Shown: positions 34,102 to 46,538 of the stretch, piece by piece
Position numbering within the stretch: position 1 is the first letter of the stretch
Layout: every line of letters begins with the position of its first letter
Source: Seriola aureovittata
Lineage: Eukaryota > Chordata > Actinopteri > Carangiformes > Carangidae
DNA length: 64,000 nt
NCBI RefSeq assembly: GCF_021018895.1
Contig: NC_079379.1
Span: 24,467,276 to 24,531,275 of the forward strand
Direction of reading: 5' to 3'
Translations under genes and position numbers: made by a program
Notes under the pieces: generated by a model
What the model saw: the letters and a program-made list of their open reading frames with translations, nothing else
The model's database searches: none
What the model was told of the DNA's origin: nothing

Positions 34102-37100
34102 ATATAATTTAAATTTCGCGATGGTATTTGTGTTGTAGTGGAGCCAGTGAACCCAGTTGTAGCAGAGCCACGAAAAGTACAGAACATTAAACTTTTTGAA
34201 ACATATGAAATATGAAAAAATCTTCACAAGATCAAGATCCATAATGTTTAAACGCAAATGTTCATTGATATATAACTAGAATGGCGTCCAGTCGAGTGTA
34301 TACCTCCAAACAGTCCCACACATGTTTATTAGATCTGGGTTATTATCTGGATCTGCACCAACTTGTACAAACTCATAGATCTCAACCTAAACATTTACAT
34401 CAGAATTGCAATGTTATGGAAAGTCATAAAAAAAAAAAAATCCTGGATCCACCCCTTTTAACCCGACCCTCACCGACATGTAACGGCCCAAGCCCATCAC
34501 CATCTCCACTAAGTTTGGTGCAAATGGGTTCAGTTCTTCTTGTGTAATCCTGCTGATAAACAACCGAACAATAACAGTCAAAAAAATTGTCATTCATGAA
34601 TAAATCTGGATGTAACGATGATGAGAAATGTAATGGAACCATCCTGAAAATATCTAGTTATAATGTGAAAAAATTCTCCTTATAATGAGAAACCAACTTT
34701 TTTTTTTCTTTTTTGGTCATGGTGACGGTAATAAATTGATGTACCAAACACCACATGTCAGACATTGAGTCATTGCAGTTAACATCCTGATCACCACCCA
34801 CATGAACATGAATGTACAATAAAAATTGAAATGCCCTTAAACTTTAAATAGTCTGAAATAAAATCCGACATCATGTAAATGATTTTTAAGAAAAGTCCAG
34901 ATGTTAAAAGATTAGTTCTGACTATTAAATCTGGCGGACATCTGTAGTAACTGAGACAGTAGATATTTGATTTTAAGAAGGAACCCCAAAATGCTCTTGA
35001 TGATCTCTTGATCATGGAAATAGTAGTTTGACCAATTACCAACTTTAGCTGAGCTTCTGCGTTTGATCAGGTGACAAAAATTGGTCATATACTGTATGTA
35101 CTCAGAAGGAGTGGGTGAACTCACAATCAGTCAACACCTTAAGATGTCTGCTGGTGCTTGGTTTGACTTCCTGTCCAACACATCACTGAAGGGGTGAGGA
35201 CGATAAGGACTCTTGATTCTGTACCTCACAATTTTACGTCTGATGCCAACGTTCAGGAAGTAGTCATTCCCTTTAGGTCGCAAATTGGTGGATGCAGCAT
35301 AAAGAAAGGTAACAAGCTGAAAGGTGAAGGTGTGGTGGTTGGTGTGACAGAAGGCCGTGTAGCGTCCTCTCACTGAGTTTTAACCATGACCTTTCCCTAA
35401 CCTTTACCAGTTGTTTTAGCCACCAACCCCTAACCACAGCTCAGCTTTGTCCAATATCTGCATTTTGTCTGGTGAAAGGAATCTCTCTATATGCGAGGAC
35501 TTGTTGGTCATGTGAGGACGCTGAAGTCGGCATTAAATCTGGACTCCTGCCTGTCACGACGGATCCTGTAGTCAGACGTGAGCTGTCCGAGGCGCTTCCA
35601 TCACTTTCCATCAGAACCAAAAACAAGATGCACTTGAAATTCTCACAAGTCTGAGATGGGAGGAGAGACACAAGGAAACTGTGGGACACTGCAAAACAAA
35701 ACACCATGGCTACAAAGAGTTCGAAGAAGAGGTGGGGGCAGGACTGAACTCTGACCTTTGTGTCTCGCTGGACATAAACAAACTGGTGTTTTTCGACGAG
35801 TGACTTTCTTGTTTTTCTCATCAGCTGTCACAGATGTCTCTTCAGCTAGAGTGATCTTTAAATCAATACATCTGGTTGTTGCTGTCTGTACACCCTCACG
35901 CCCACGTGACAACAGTCAGGAGAAGAAATGTTTTGTGGCTCCAGCAGCACATTAAACTCTTGAGATTTTCAAAGTCTCGTCGTCTGCACTAAATCGACCG
36001 TGAGTTGAGATTATTTTGTCAAAAAACCCAGAGTGCTGAGCAAGACGTTCTGGAACCTGAGGTTTTTGGTTCTGGTTTAACGGCGCCTCTGGACAGACGA
36101 GACTGTCCTGTAAAAAACAAGCCCACAGGTCGTCTGTGCAGCAGGTTATTATGACCCGTAGTTACCTTTTGTTGCTAGGCGACACCTAGTGGTCGTAGTA
36201 ATTATGACGGGAGCAAAAAGGGAAAAGATCGGTGACGTAGGTTGTGGTGGACGGGTGAATATGACACAGGAGAGCAGTGTTCGATTCCCATGTTAAACCA
36301 GCTGTTAATATTGTTACCATGACAACAAAGACCGTGTAATGTTGAGGCAGCACTTATTTTAACCCAAATCACCATCTATTTCTAAACCTAACCAAGCAAA
36401 GGTAGTTTCGCACATGTTATATATTATTGTAACCATGACAACCCAGGTCCAGTATGCCCGCCGACGTAGGGGCCGTTTCGGGAGAGACTCCTATGGGTCG
36501 TATCGGAGGGTTGCTCAGGTTGGAGGAGGTGACGGGACAGGCTGCTTCTGTGTGGTACTGTACATTTCTTTCTTCAGTGTGTGAAGTCTGGGTTTGTTGC
36601 TGTTGTTTAATCAGTTCTCGTCAGAGTGAATTTTAGATGTTTATCTGCACTGATCACAAGTAAGCACAAGACTACATGTCAGTTTCAGTGGATTCTTTTT
36701 TGTTGGTGTTTTGTGGTTTGGTTCAGTCCTTCCCAGACGGAGCTGGTCATTTTTATTTATTACCAGCTCAATGTCTCTCTTACCAGGCCCTCTCAAGGGG
36801 GAGGACAGATTTATCACATGTATGGATGTCACACTACAGTATATCATCATCTCAGTCATCACAAATTAACACAAACCTTCCTATTCCAAGTCAAGGTGCC
36901 AATGCATGCATCATTTCCCTTTAATAACACTGTGTACAGTAATGTTCCCAGCAGCAGCAGCAGCAGCGGGTGAAGAGAAAATTGATGCTATCATCATCAC
37001 AGTCACTGGAGCCCACTAAAACATAGGACCAGATAAAAAAAAATCACATGATTGACACGTAAAAGGGACAGGGAATTATATTTTCACAAAAAAAAAGAGC

Positions 37101-39090
37101 TTATTTCATATATAAAACCTACTTTAAATAATAAATCCTGCACAGTTGGTGAAGTGTTAGATGCTGGGAGTTGGTGGTATCTTGTAAAAATTTCCTTTCA
37201 GGTCACAGAAGTTGTACAGTAATGGTTGTTAAAATGATGCAATGACAATATGTAGGTAGAGAAGACTAGGATCATATGTAAATATGAACATTGATGTTGT
37301 GTGAAATACTTGAAATCCCTTTAATAGTTGTTCTTGAATGTGCTCCAACCCTTAGCCTTGTCTTTGTAGAGGCAATCTCATACTCCTCATGACAGGATCA
37401 GGATAGTAGACAGTAAAATGCATGTACAATGTAATGAAGCACAGTGTAGCCAAGGAACTGAAAGTATTTCTAAGTGCCTGAATACTTATCTCAACATTTT
37501 ATTTTTTCATTTATGTCCTCTTTATCCATCTCTGGTCTTTGCTGTGAACTCTTAGTTTAGGATTTTCACTGTTTCTCGGTTTAAGTTTATTTTGCAAGTT
37601 AGAAAAAAGAAATTATATCAACTATGTTGATGTAACAAAGCTGTTAAACTCAATTATACTATACCATATTACAGTTCTCTGTGCACCAACCGCAGTGTGT
37701 GATAGACTAATTCACAGTTAAGAATGATAATGTTAGCACTGACTATCATGGTTTTGTTGTAATGGCATGACATACAAAAAATGAAATAAAGAAAGTATGC
37801 ATTGTTTCACGGTATATTTTATTTCCCTTTTGACTTAAAACTACACAGCTTCATAGCAGCTAATTATCTAGCTTGTTTAATACACTATGCTTTCTTGTCT
37901 ACACATTATTGCTAATGTTAGCTAGCTTCTAACTTTAGCCTTTAGTTACAGTTTAGCTAACTAAAGCTAAGCCTTTCATTTTCAATGTTGGCTTGCCATT
38001 TCATTACCAATATAAAATGTCATATATTATCTAATTTAAAAAAAAATGTATAAAAATGTCAGAAGTTTCTGAATATATTTTATTCTGAAATTTCTATCTA
38101 ATTATTATTTTAATGGCTCAACTTTCTCTATTTGTATGTTCCTTTCATTTGATCTTATTTCATGTATTTCTGGCATCATGTAAATCCAGAATTTGCTGTC
38201 CTGGAGAAAACACACCAGATTCCATAAACAAAATGCGCCTCCTGCTCACATCTGTCACGTTCTTTGCATTCTCCCTATATAAGATATGGTAAACATTTCA
38301 AGCTGCACTCTTACAGTTACATTATGTAAGACCAAGGTGTTGTTTGCCCTGTGGAAACATTTGTGTTGAGTCTGAGAAATCGAGGCCACAACAACTCCCA
38401 CAATGCTCCTGTTTTTACCTCTGCTGCTACTGTAGTTGTTTTTAACACTACAAACAGATTTCTCCCGCGTATGAGGTCACAGCTCTTGTTCTTGCTCAGT
38501 GTACAGTATGTGGGTTGACCTGGAGCAGCGAGCGCGCGCAGCACACCCCGTTAAGACAATCTGTTTTTAGTCACTTTCACACCTGATGACTGTTGACGCT
38601 CATTTGGTTCTTTCACTCCTTTAACATGCATTTCCCCAACTCCCCCGAGTCTCCAGCTAAACTGGGAGATGAAAAACCAAGAAAAAAATTTAATTAAAAA
38701 AAACAAAAAACACTGGCTCACTGTTGTATTATATTAATTCATTGTACTTTGCAAATAAAAACATGCCATTTTGTATAAATGCACAATAGCATGTGGCAGG
38801 AGGGGCCAAGCTTTTTCCTCTGTTTCTCTCACTGTTCTGTATTAATGAGGGAATGTGTGGAGGATGTGCAGCTACAGATGTCACCAGGCTGTGATTGATT
38901 CACTTCCTGACCTTTGAGGAATCAAACTCGTGTATGTGTGTGTGTGTGTGTCTGTGCAGATGAGTCAGATGAAGAAATATTGACTTGCTCTTTTTATGTT
39001 TCCACAATAATCACAGTCACTCTCATTTAGTGCTGAACAATTATTTGAATAATTATCGAAATCACAATATGGCATAAGTGCAAAATCCAA
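34102..39090. other. Intergenic, no gene recognised
   Basis: Mostly AT-rich, with an (AGC)n run at about 36950-36968 and a segment near 36170-36500 that resembles 42250-42480 (shared TTACCATGAC, ACTTATTT(T/C)AACCCAAA and CCTATGGGTC phrases), probably one more dispersed repeat. Open frames here look like chance. Confidence 0.5.
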
Positions 39091-39099
39091 ATATACTAT

Positions 39100-39420
39100 A
39101 TGTGAAGCAAAGACCACCTGTCACTCAAAGAGGCCACGCCCTCAATTATAAGTAACTTTAAGCCTAAATAAAATGTAAACAGGTGAGTTATATAAACAGG
39201 TGTCATGAAGGAGGAAATCAGCTCTAGAGACCAAAACAGTTTTTGTACCAGGCTGTAAACATGTTTATTTCTGCTGTAAAGTTGGACATTTTAACATGGG
39301 AGTCTATGGGGACTGACTCACTGTTGGAGCCAGACTCTAGTGGCCATTAGAGGAACTGCAGTTTTCAGCGTTGGAGGTTGACGCTTACAGACCCAACAAA
39401 AATTACATCATCATTTTTCT
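39100..39420 (+). mobile_element. Interspersed repeat (inverted partner at 54195-54620)
   Basis: Shares with 54195-54620 in reverse complement the blocks CACCTGTCACTCAAAGAGG, CCACGCCC, TAACTTTAAGCC(T/TT)AA, AAATGTAAACAGGTGA, TTATATAAACAGGTGTCATG and GTACCAGGCTGTAAACATGTT. Non-coding. Confidence 0.75.
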
Positions 39421-40482
39421 TTTTTTCCAGTGAAAGTGAAATATGAACGTGACCACATCTATCAGAATCTAATCTCATTCCACCTCATCCAAACACTGAA
39501 ATCTGATCAATCAATGAAGATAAACATTGGAAATGTGCAACAGAGTTTCACAATCTGGATCTGAAGCCCTCGAAGGTGTGTTTTTCTCTGGGTAAGTCTC
39601 CAGCTGATTCATGGATGGAATAATCAAAGCTGACTTCCACTGAAAGCCTCTTTGTTCAGCTTGTGCTTTGTGAAAAGTGGATGCCTCATACTATTATTTT
39701 GAAAGTTTATTTATGTGCTACGTTCTCAAAAAAAAAAGAAAGAAAGAAAGAAAAAAAAACACTAACTCGCAGCCTCCTCCTTGTGTAGGACGGAGTAGGT
39801 GGTTTCAAAGAGATTTCAATCCTCAGTGTTGAGCTCAGGTTGTTATTCTATAGTTTTAAAAGTTTGGGGAGTGGAGGGAGGAGTGGAAAAATGCCAGCGT
39901 CTCTCACATGTAATAAAATGTATAAAAACAAACAGGGCTCAGTAAGGGACCCGGGTTTGACAGTTACCATCTGGACAGAACTCCTTTTTCCATCCCTGAG
40001 TAGAAGTTTTTTCCGTGTTAGTCATCAGCTTTAGACTTTACTGAGGCAAACAGAGGAACACAGAGAATTACTTGCACTGCCACAGTTCATTCACATTCAT
40101 TCAGTTATCCATTCATTCTTTGCCATGTTCACTAACTTGTCTAACTCGCCGTTCCCACCTGTCCTCCAGTAACCCCAGCCCCTCGCAACTTTCCAGTCCT
40201 TTGATTCTGACTGACTGACTGACTGACTGACTGATGATATTTCCACCACTGGTCAGCAGAGTGCCGACCTGCAGTCTACCGAGCCACTCTGGTTTCGCGG
40301 CTGCTCGGGAACTGCAGGGAAGAGGAGGAGCACTTCCAATACACTGAGCCTCGCCTCCATTACAGCAAATAAACTACTTTGATTCCATGTGTCATAATTA
40401 CTAAAGGAGGAAGAGGAATAACTGAACATAAGAGACACCAAGCAGAGAAAGCAGGCTTAGTACTAACAACCATGACCAGCTC

Positions 40483-40770
40483 TACATTTCAGATTTGGTA
40501 AAAACGTTCATCTAGACTCAAGGACAAACTGATTAGAATTTAGTGGCTAAAAGTCCGAGTTCAAAGGTCAAGGTCACAGTGACCTCACAAAATGCGGTCT
40601 TGGCATTGTGAATGCGATATCACCATAACGCCTTGAAGGAACTTCTTTGTTCACTTGGACCCAAGGATGAACTGATTAGATTTGGTGGCTAAAGGTTAAA
40701 GGTCATGGTGACCTCAGAAAACCCACAAATGGCTAATCTTTTATATGACTCTGGATAAACAGGATAAATA
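40483..40770 (+). mobile_element. Nuclear-receptor-motif repeat family, copy 4 (truncated)
   Basis: Two internal units and the start of the right end (ACTCTGGATAAACAGG), then the homology stops. Perfect AGGTCAnnnTGACCT at 40571-40585 (CAG spacer) and 40700-40714 (TGG spacer). Confidence 0.78.
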
Positions 40771-42479
40771 TATAATAATATACAAAACCCAGACAATCCA
40801 TCAGCATAGTTTTATTACTTAAAGAAAGATGTTTCTGTGGATAAATGCTAACTTGTTAGCACAAAGCACTGAGATCAATGATCTACCAACAATATAAGAA
40901 TGACCTTGTGTAGCCCACATGTTTGCATCATGTAACACTGATGTTGATTGGTGAGAAAACTGTGAAACACTCTATTACTGTTATATTCTGTGCTGTAGTG
41001 GGCGCACTTGTTTAATTTGTTCCTAATGATGCAGTCGTAATGCTTCTCACAAGACATAAATGATGATTAGATATAAATAAATCACAAAACCAACAGCTGA
41101 CTCTGACATTTCATTTTAAACGTTTTGTAAATATCTTTTTGATGACTTCCTCTTGATCTCTGTTTTCCAGTAATTAAATGCCCCTGACTTTTGGTCCATC
41201 AAATTAATAACAGAAATCAAATTAATTCCATTGAAAGATCCGCAATAAAACCACTTCATTCAAAGCCCAGCCTACAGTCTGTGTGGCGCCTACAAAAAAA
41301 TGAATGGAATATGAAATGGCGTCGTCTGTCTCTTGAGATTGCGGGTGTTAAAATGTGTAAAGTGAGGGAACTGTTGGGCTGCAGCACTTCTCCAGCTTCC
41401 CTTGGTCTGCTCTGGGAAGAAGAGTCCACTTTCTTCTTCCCCTTCCTAATGAGCTGCTGCTGGAGATGACAGGCAGCTCCTCCACCAGCTCCAATCATTA
41501 TCCTCTCTTGCCCGTGTAGTTCATGCATGAGCGCATTATGTGCACCTCCCCGAGCACCCTGCTGCAAAGGGACAGTAAATAGATACCGTGCATGGAATGA
41601 GCACGAAGCAAACCCACTCTCAATTGACAAAGGGACGGTTGTTTGCTGCTGAACAGAGACACAGTGTTGATGAAAAACAGACGGAAGCTGCTGTTTGTTT
41701 CAACATTTTTCCACTGCTGAATAACAGACCAGGAAATATTTGCATATGTTGAGTCATTTGCCAATATATTGGCACTGTGGATGATACCCTTCCACCTCAG
41801 CCAACGAGATCCTTAACATCTGAGAAAGGAAATTACTTGGCTGATGGTGAAATTGGAATTGTGTGTAGGTGCTGAATAATAATCCCATCTCCTCAATGTG
41901 AAATTAGATTCATGAAAACACTACTTGGATCACTGATGGCTTTATTATGTGCCACGATTTCATCTGAGTGCTGCTATTAAATCTCACGCTGCTTCGTCTC
42001 GGTGGCTGCTCGACCTCATTCATCGTTTTACCGCATCTCTCAGAATTTGTGCTTCTCAGCAAAACATTCAAGTACGAGGTCAAGTTTTCCTTATGTAACG
42101 ATGTCATTAGTCACAAAACAAATCAGGCTCACGCTAGCTGCATTATATTACCCACACTGACACCTGGAGCATTATGGGATAACTCAGTCACTGAACAGCA
42201 GAGTCACACAAACAACATGATGTGTAGTTTTTAATACTGTGCATCGTGAGGGACGAGGAAAGCAACCTGCAGCGGCTGTAGTAGTGACGGAGGCAAAGGG
42301 GCAAGTTAGATGACATCATGGGGGTCAGGGTGGATGTTTGTTTTATCCATGGCCGTTTCACAACCTTAACCTTTATTATTGTAACCATGACGATGACAGT
42401 CCTCCAACCTGAAGAAAGTAGCCCACTTATTTCAACCCAAACTGACACTGACACGCTCCTATGGGTCTGATCCAAGGGT

Positions 42480-42980
42480 ACACTGTAAAAAAATCCCAAT
42501 TTTACGCAAAAAACTACGTTTTCTAACAGTAATTTTCTGTTTTTTTAATTGTGTACAAAAGTCTGTAAAATGACAGAAATTATTTGTGAATTAACAGCCA
42601 AACTTCTATTTTAAGCATTATGCCAATAATAATAAATCACATTTATTTCCCATTTTTGTAAAGAAAAATTACTGTATTATTTATACAGTATTTTTTCTGC
42701 TTTCTTAAATTACATACAAATCTGTGTAAAAATGACTAATTATCTGTAATTAAAAATGTAGCTTATTTTCATGAAGGTTAATGTCCATACGATCAATTTA
42801 AAGATCTTCTCTGTAATTTCAGGGTAAATCTTATTAGTTTTACATTTATGTGACTTTTACATTCAAACTTTGTGATTCTGGATGAAATGTAACAAACTAT
42901 TTTCATTACATCAAACATTCAAACTTCAAACAAAAAGAGTTTGAAGTACTGGAATGTATCCCAGCATGCACTGGGAGGAA
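42480..42980. mobile_element. Probable MITE, CACTGTAAAAA-type end
   Basis: Starts ACACTGTAAAAAAATCCC, an end shared by abundant fish MITEs, and continues with repeated 'TGTAAAATGACAGAAATTA' and 'TTACTGTATTATTTATACAGTA' stretches. The right end is not clear; ATCCCAGCATGCACTGGGA near 42957-42976 may be the border. Confidence 0.4.
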
Positions 42981-43404
42981 AGCAGGAAAAGGGTTTATCA
43001 CACAACAACAACACACAATCACAAACACACACACATTCAAACCTGAGAGAATCCTCAGTGAATTAAATGTCATGTCTTTGTTCTAGTGATCAGAAACACA
43101 AGGAGAACATGCAACAAGAAAGAACCAGGGATGAAGCTGAACCAGGAGCTTCTTGCTCTTCTCTTCCTGCCTGGACTTTACAAGGCTGTGTGTTTGTGCA
43201 TGCACCATATTATATGATGGTATTTTTATGGTATATTTTAATGGGTTTTATGGTATATGATTCATATACCATAAAAGAAACAGTACAAATGTGACAATGA
43301 TCAATTCATTTGCTGCGGCACCAGATTCCATCAGCTCAGGGAACCTTGTTCAATAAACTAGATCTTCGGTCCGCAAACACTAACATATGGTGTTCTGTAT
43401 ACTG

Positions 43405-43408
<4 letters not shown>

Positions 43409-43459
<51 letters not shown>
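43409..43459 (+). repeat. (GT)n microsatellite
   Basis: About 25 GT units. It is followed at once by a repeat fragment with a TGACGTCA palindrome (43481-43488). Confidence 0.95.
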
Positions 43460-43461
<2 letters not shown>

Positions 43462-43469
43462 TGTTAAGT

Positions 43470-43680
43470 GGCAAACTGCTGTGACGTCACCCATTGGTTT
43501 GTGAACTGCTGTTTTGAAGCCTCGAGTTTGGGTTACTGGACATCGCCATCTTGGTTTTTTGGCGCCAGAAGAAACCATATCTGGATGAGAGGGTGGAGCT
43601 GGGGAGGAGGGAGGGGGGATCTGACCTGTGTCCTCGAGGACACCAGGTAAACCCACCTGCATCAGCAACCTGACAGCAAC
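43470..43680 (+). repeat. Fragment of a fish dispersed repeat related to 54480-54620
   Basis: Blocks TGACGTCACCCATTGGTTTG, GTTTTGAAGCCTCGAGTTTG and CGCCATCTTGG correspond, in inverse orientation and diverged, to 54480-54600 (CCAAGATGGCGA, GCTTCAAAACCGC, GAGGTCACCCACAGGTGAC). Confidence 0.5.
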
Positions 43681-45454
43681 AGGCTCCTGGCTGAGCCGTG
43701 CTAAGATGCTGCTAACACGGTTAGCTGTCACAACTGTTACATTAGTCTTACAGGCTAATATCATATATGTGAGGAGTAACTTGTTATTGTAGCTGAAGTT
43801 AGCATGTGTGCTAACGTTAAACTGTAAAACCACAGTGTAAAACGTTTTCTAACACTAAGACTGATGATGAATAACGGCTCCTGGACTTTTTGCACCTTCC
43901 CTCCATCACTTATGGACGGCTGCAACAGCTTCCAGTCAACCTGTCAGACTGTTGCACTGTCCTCACTGAGCTATGAAGGATTATTTTACATTTCTACTGT
44001 AATTTATACTTGTTACTAAATAAGATTTATCCACCTCTTTATTATGCAAACTTGTGTCAGTGAAGTTCACCTGTACCTTCATTCACAACTCTATTCTATG
44101 TTTAATTTGTCAGTTACAGTTGCGCTGTCCAGCTGTCAGGACAGGTGCATGAATGTCTGCTTCAGTTGAGGACTGGTTTGAATATGACAAATATTTGTCT
44201 ACACCTTCCATGAAACCTGGAAAAAGAACTACTGTAAATTGTATGTAATGTAAATAACCTCTAGATGGCGCTGTTGACTGTCATATTTGAAATATTTTTT
44301 AATTGCTCCTGAACCACTCAGTCCCTGCCGTCAGGTGCGCCCCTTACTTCATTGAGAAAACACAGTGCTCTCAGTTCATTTACATACTGACAGGAGACTC
44401 TCACATTATACTGTATGTGCGCAGACTTGCCCTCAACTCACTGAGTCGGCAGGTTCACCAAAAGGAACAATTAGGCTGTCCAGAAATGAATGAAGGCCTT
44501 TATGTCATTGATGACAGGCAGGCAAATCCAGGCATTTTGGTATAAGCAGCTTATCAGCTCTAAATCCAGATGTTTTCTCCTGGAGGCGTATCTTTCACAG
44601 GGAGCCACAGAATATATGAAAACAGGGGTTAGTTTCAGTTTCAGTTATATAACAGCAGTTGGTGCACACACCTCTTCAGTGCTGCTGTAGGCTTGGCAAT
44701 GTTGAGGTTTTTGTTAATGCTGATGTTAATGAGAGTTTTTCTAAATCCTGCCCCAAAACACCGACTCCTTTCTGCTACAACAGATTCACAAACACATCTT
44801 CTCTCTTGGTGTGTGCAGCTGAAAGTTGTATAATTACAGGAAAAAAGAGATAACTAAAATAATAATTATATTTATTATTAATAAATATTATATAAAATGA
44901 TGTACTAATTGCATTTTAGCCTAAAATGTAGTCAGGACAGCCTTAAGTGAAAGCCTCATATTAATAACACCTGCTTCCCCAGTACAGAAATTACACAGAC
45001 AAACAGTAAGCTGATATGGATAATCAGGTCATGTTCTATGTCATGTCCTGAATACGGTTAAAACCAGGGTAATACATAACAGGGACTAGTGTGCATGTAA
45101 AGATAGCCTCCTAATTTACAGATCATGTTGATGGCATGACACAGAATGGTTGAAAATTTGAATAAAGTTAAATTTGAAATAATAAAGTATATAAAAGTAT
45201 TAGAACTGTCATAAAGATTATTATGAAAAAAAACTTCTTATGTGGGAAGTGTGCGAATGTGTAGATTGTTATAATTCCCTCATTAGTTATAATAAGAGAA
45301 GTGTTGACGGTCTTTATTAATCACACAGTCATTACGTTTCTGTTGGTGTTAGTCCAGTTGTATGTAATTATTAGTATTAGTATTGACAGAGACAGTTGAG
45401 AAAGAGTATCTCAGTGTAGCATGAGGTTGTAATTTTACATGGTAGTTGGTTCCG

Positions 45455-45566
45455 TCAATCAATCAATCAGACTTTATTTGTATAGCACTTTTCCAACAAA
45501 CAATAATCCTAACCCAAACAATGTAACACAAAGTGCTTTACAAAATAAAAGTAATAAAAAACAACC

Positions 45567-45618
<52 letters not shown>

Positions 45619-45620
45619 CA
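45455..45620. repeat. Fish repeat tail plus (CA)n
   Basis: TCAATCAATCAGACTTTATTTG, TATAGCACTTTT and ACACAAAGTGCTTTACAAA form a tail found on many dispersed fish repeats. A (CA)n run follows at 45570-45615. Confidence 0.6.
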
Positions 45621-46173
45621 ATAAATGACCAAATGATAAATAAAAACAATAAAAAATAAGACAATAATAACAGGAACTGAGCAAATGCTATCATGAATCT
45701 CAGAGTGATAAAATGATAAAATACTAAAAAAGAACACATGTATTAAAGTGAGTAAAACCAGAAATAAATGGTAGGGTATTAAAAAAAAATCAAATAAAAA
45801 AATTAAGACAAAGTAGTAAAGATAAAATAATAAAGTGCTAAAAGAGAGGAAATGCTTGGAAGTAGAAAAAAGTAAAATTAATAAAATAAATAACCAGAAA
45901 TAAAAGTAAGGCATTAAAAGTAAAACAATAATATAATAATAATAAATTATATAATCATAGAACACAAAAGTACATACCAGTAAAACAGCTTAAAATATAT
46001 AAATAAATAAAATTCAATAAAACTGGACTAAAAATGTAGGTCTTGAGTTTGCTGTTTAGTATAAATCTCGCGATAACTCGCAACCTGTATTCTCCAAGGA
46101 GAACGTACGCATTTTGCTTTGGCGTTCTCGCGTCACTTACTTGCCGTTGCGTCGAATAACGTGCGTATCCCAC

Positions 46174-46213
46174 TACTACTACAACTACTACAACTACTAC
46201 TACTACTACTACT
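46174..46213 (+). repeat. (TAC/AAC)n trinucleotide repeat just upstream of the septin 7 start
   Basis: CTACTACTACAACTACTACA-type run ending 37 bases before the proposed ATG, probably within the promoter or 5' untranslated region. Confidence 0.85.
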
Positions 46214-46249
46214 TCTTTGCTGAGTTGAGTGTTGAGTTTGTTAGAGGGA

Positions 46250-46304
46250 ATGCCAAGCGGAGAAACTTTGGTTGGAGAGGCAGACGGAAACGGCGGCATA
46301 ATGG
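46250..46304 (+). CDS. septin7: septin 7 exon 1 (variable amino terminus)
   Basis: ATG at 46250 to ATGG at 46301-46304, then donor GTGAGT. Eighteen codons plus one base. The sequence is unlike the human amino terminus but ends in the same way, with a Met codon and a split codon leading into the conserved AQQKN. CpG density around it is raised. Confidence 0.7.
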
Positions 46305-46504
46305 GTGAGTTTCCTTACAATTTTAAACCTCTAACCCTGTGTCCCGTTTGCGTGTGTTAATGTCGTCCCCAGTGTGACGCTAACTTTTTGAATAGTTCAG
46401 CCGTTGTTTGGCGACCAGTTTTCTACGTAGGGGAAATGAAATGCTTGGAAATAAAGTGGGATGTAGTGTTTAACGTTAGCATAGCCCCCCCATCCGAGTA
46501 ACTT

Positions 46505-46538
<34 letters not shown>

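Noticed and set aside
43336..43833. 165-codon minus-strand open frame
   Set aside because: It crosses the (GT)n microsatellite (a His-Thr run) and a dispersed repeat; no conserved residues.
45474..45965. 163-codon minus-strand open frame
   Set aside because: Composed of AT-rich low-complexity sequence and the (CA)n repeat.
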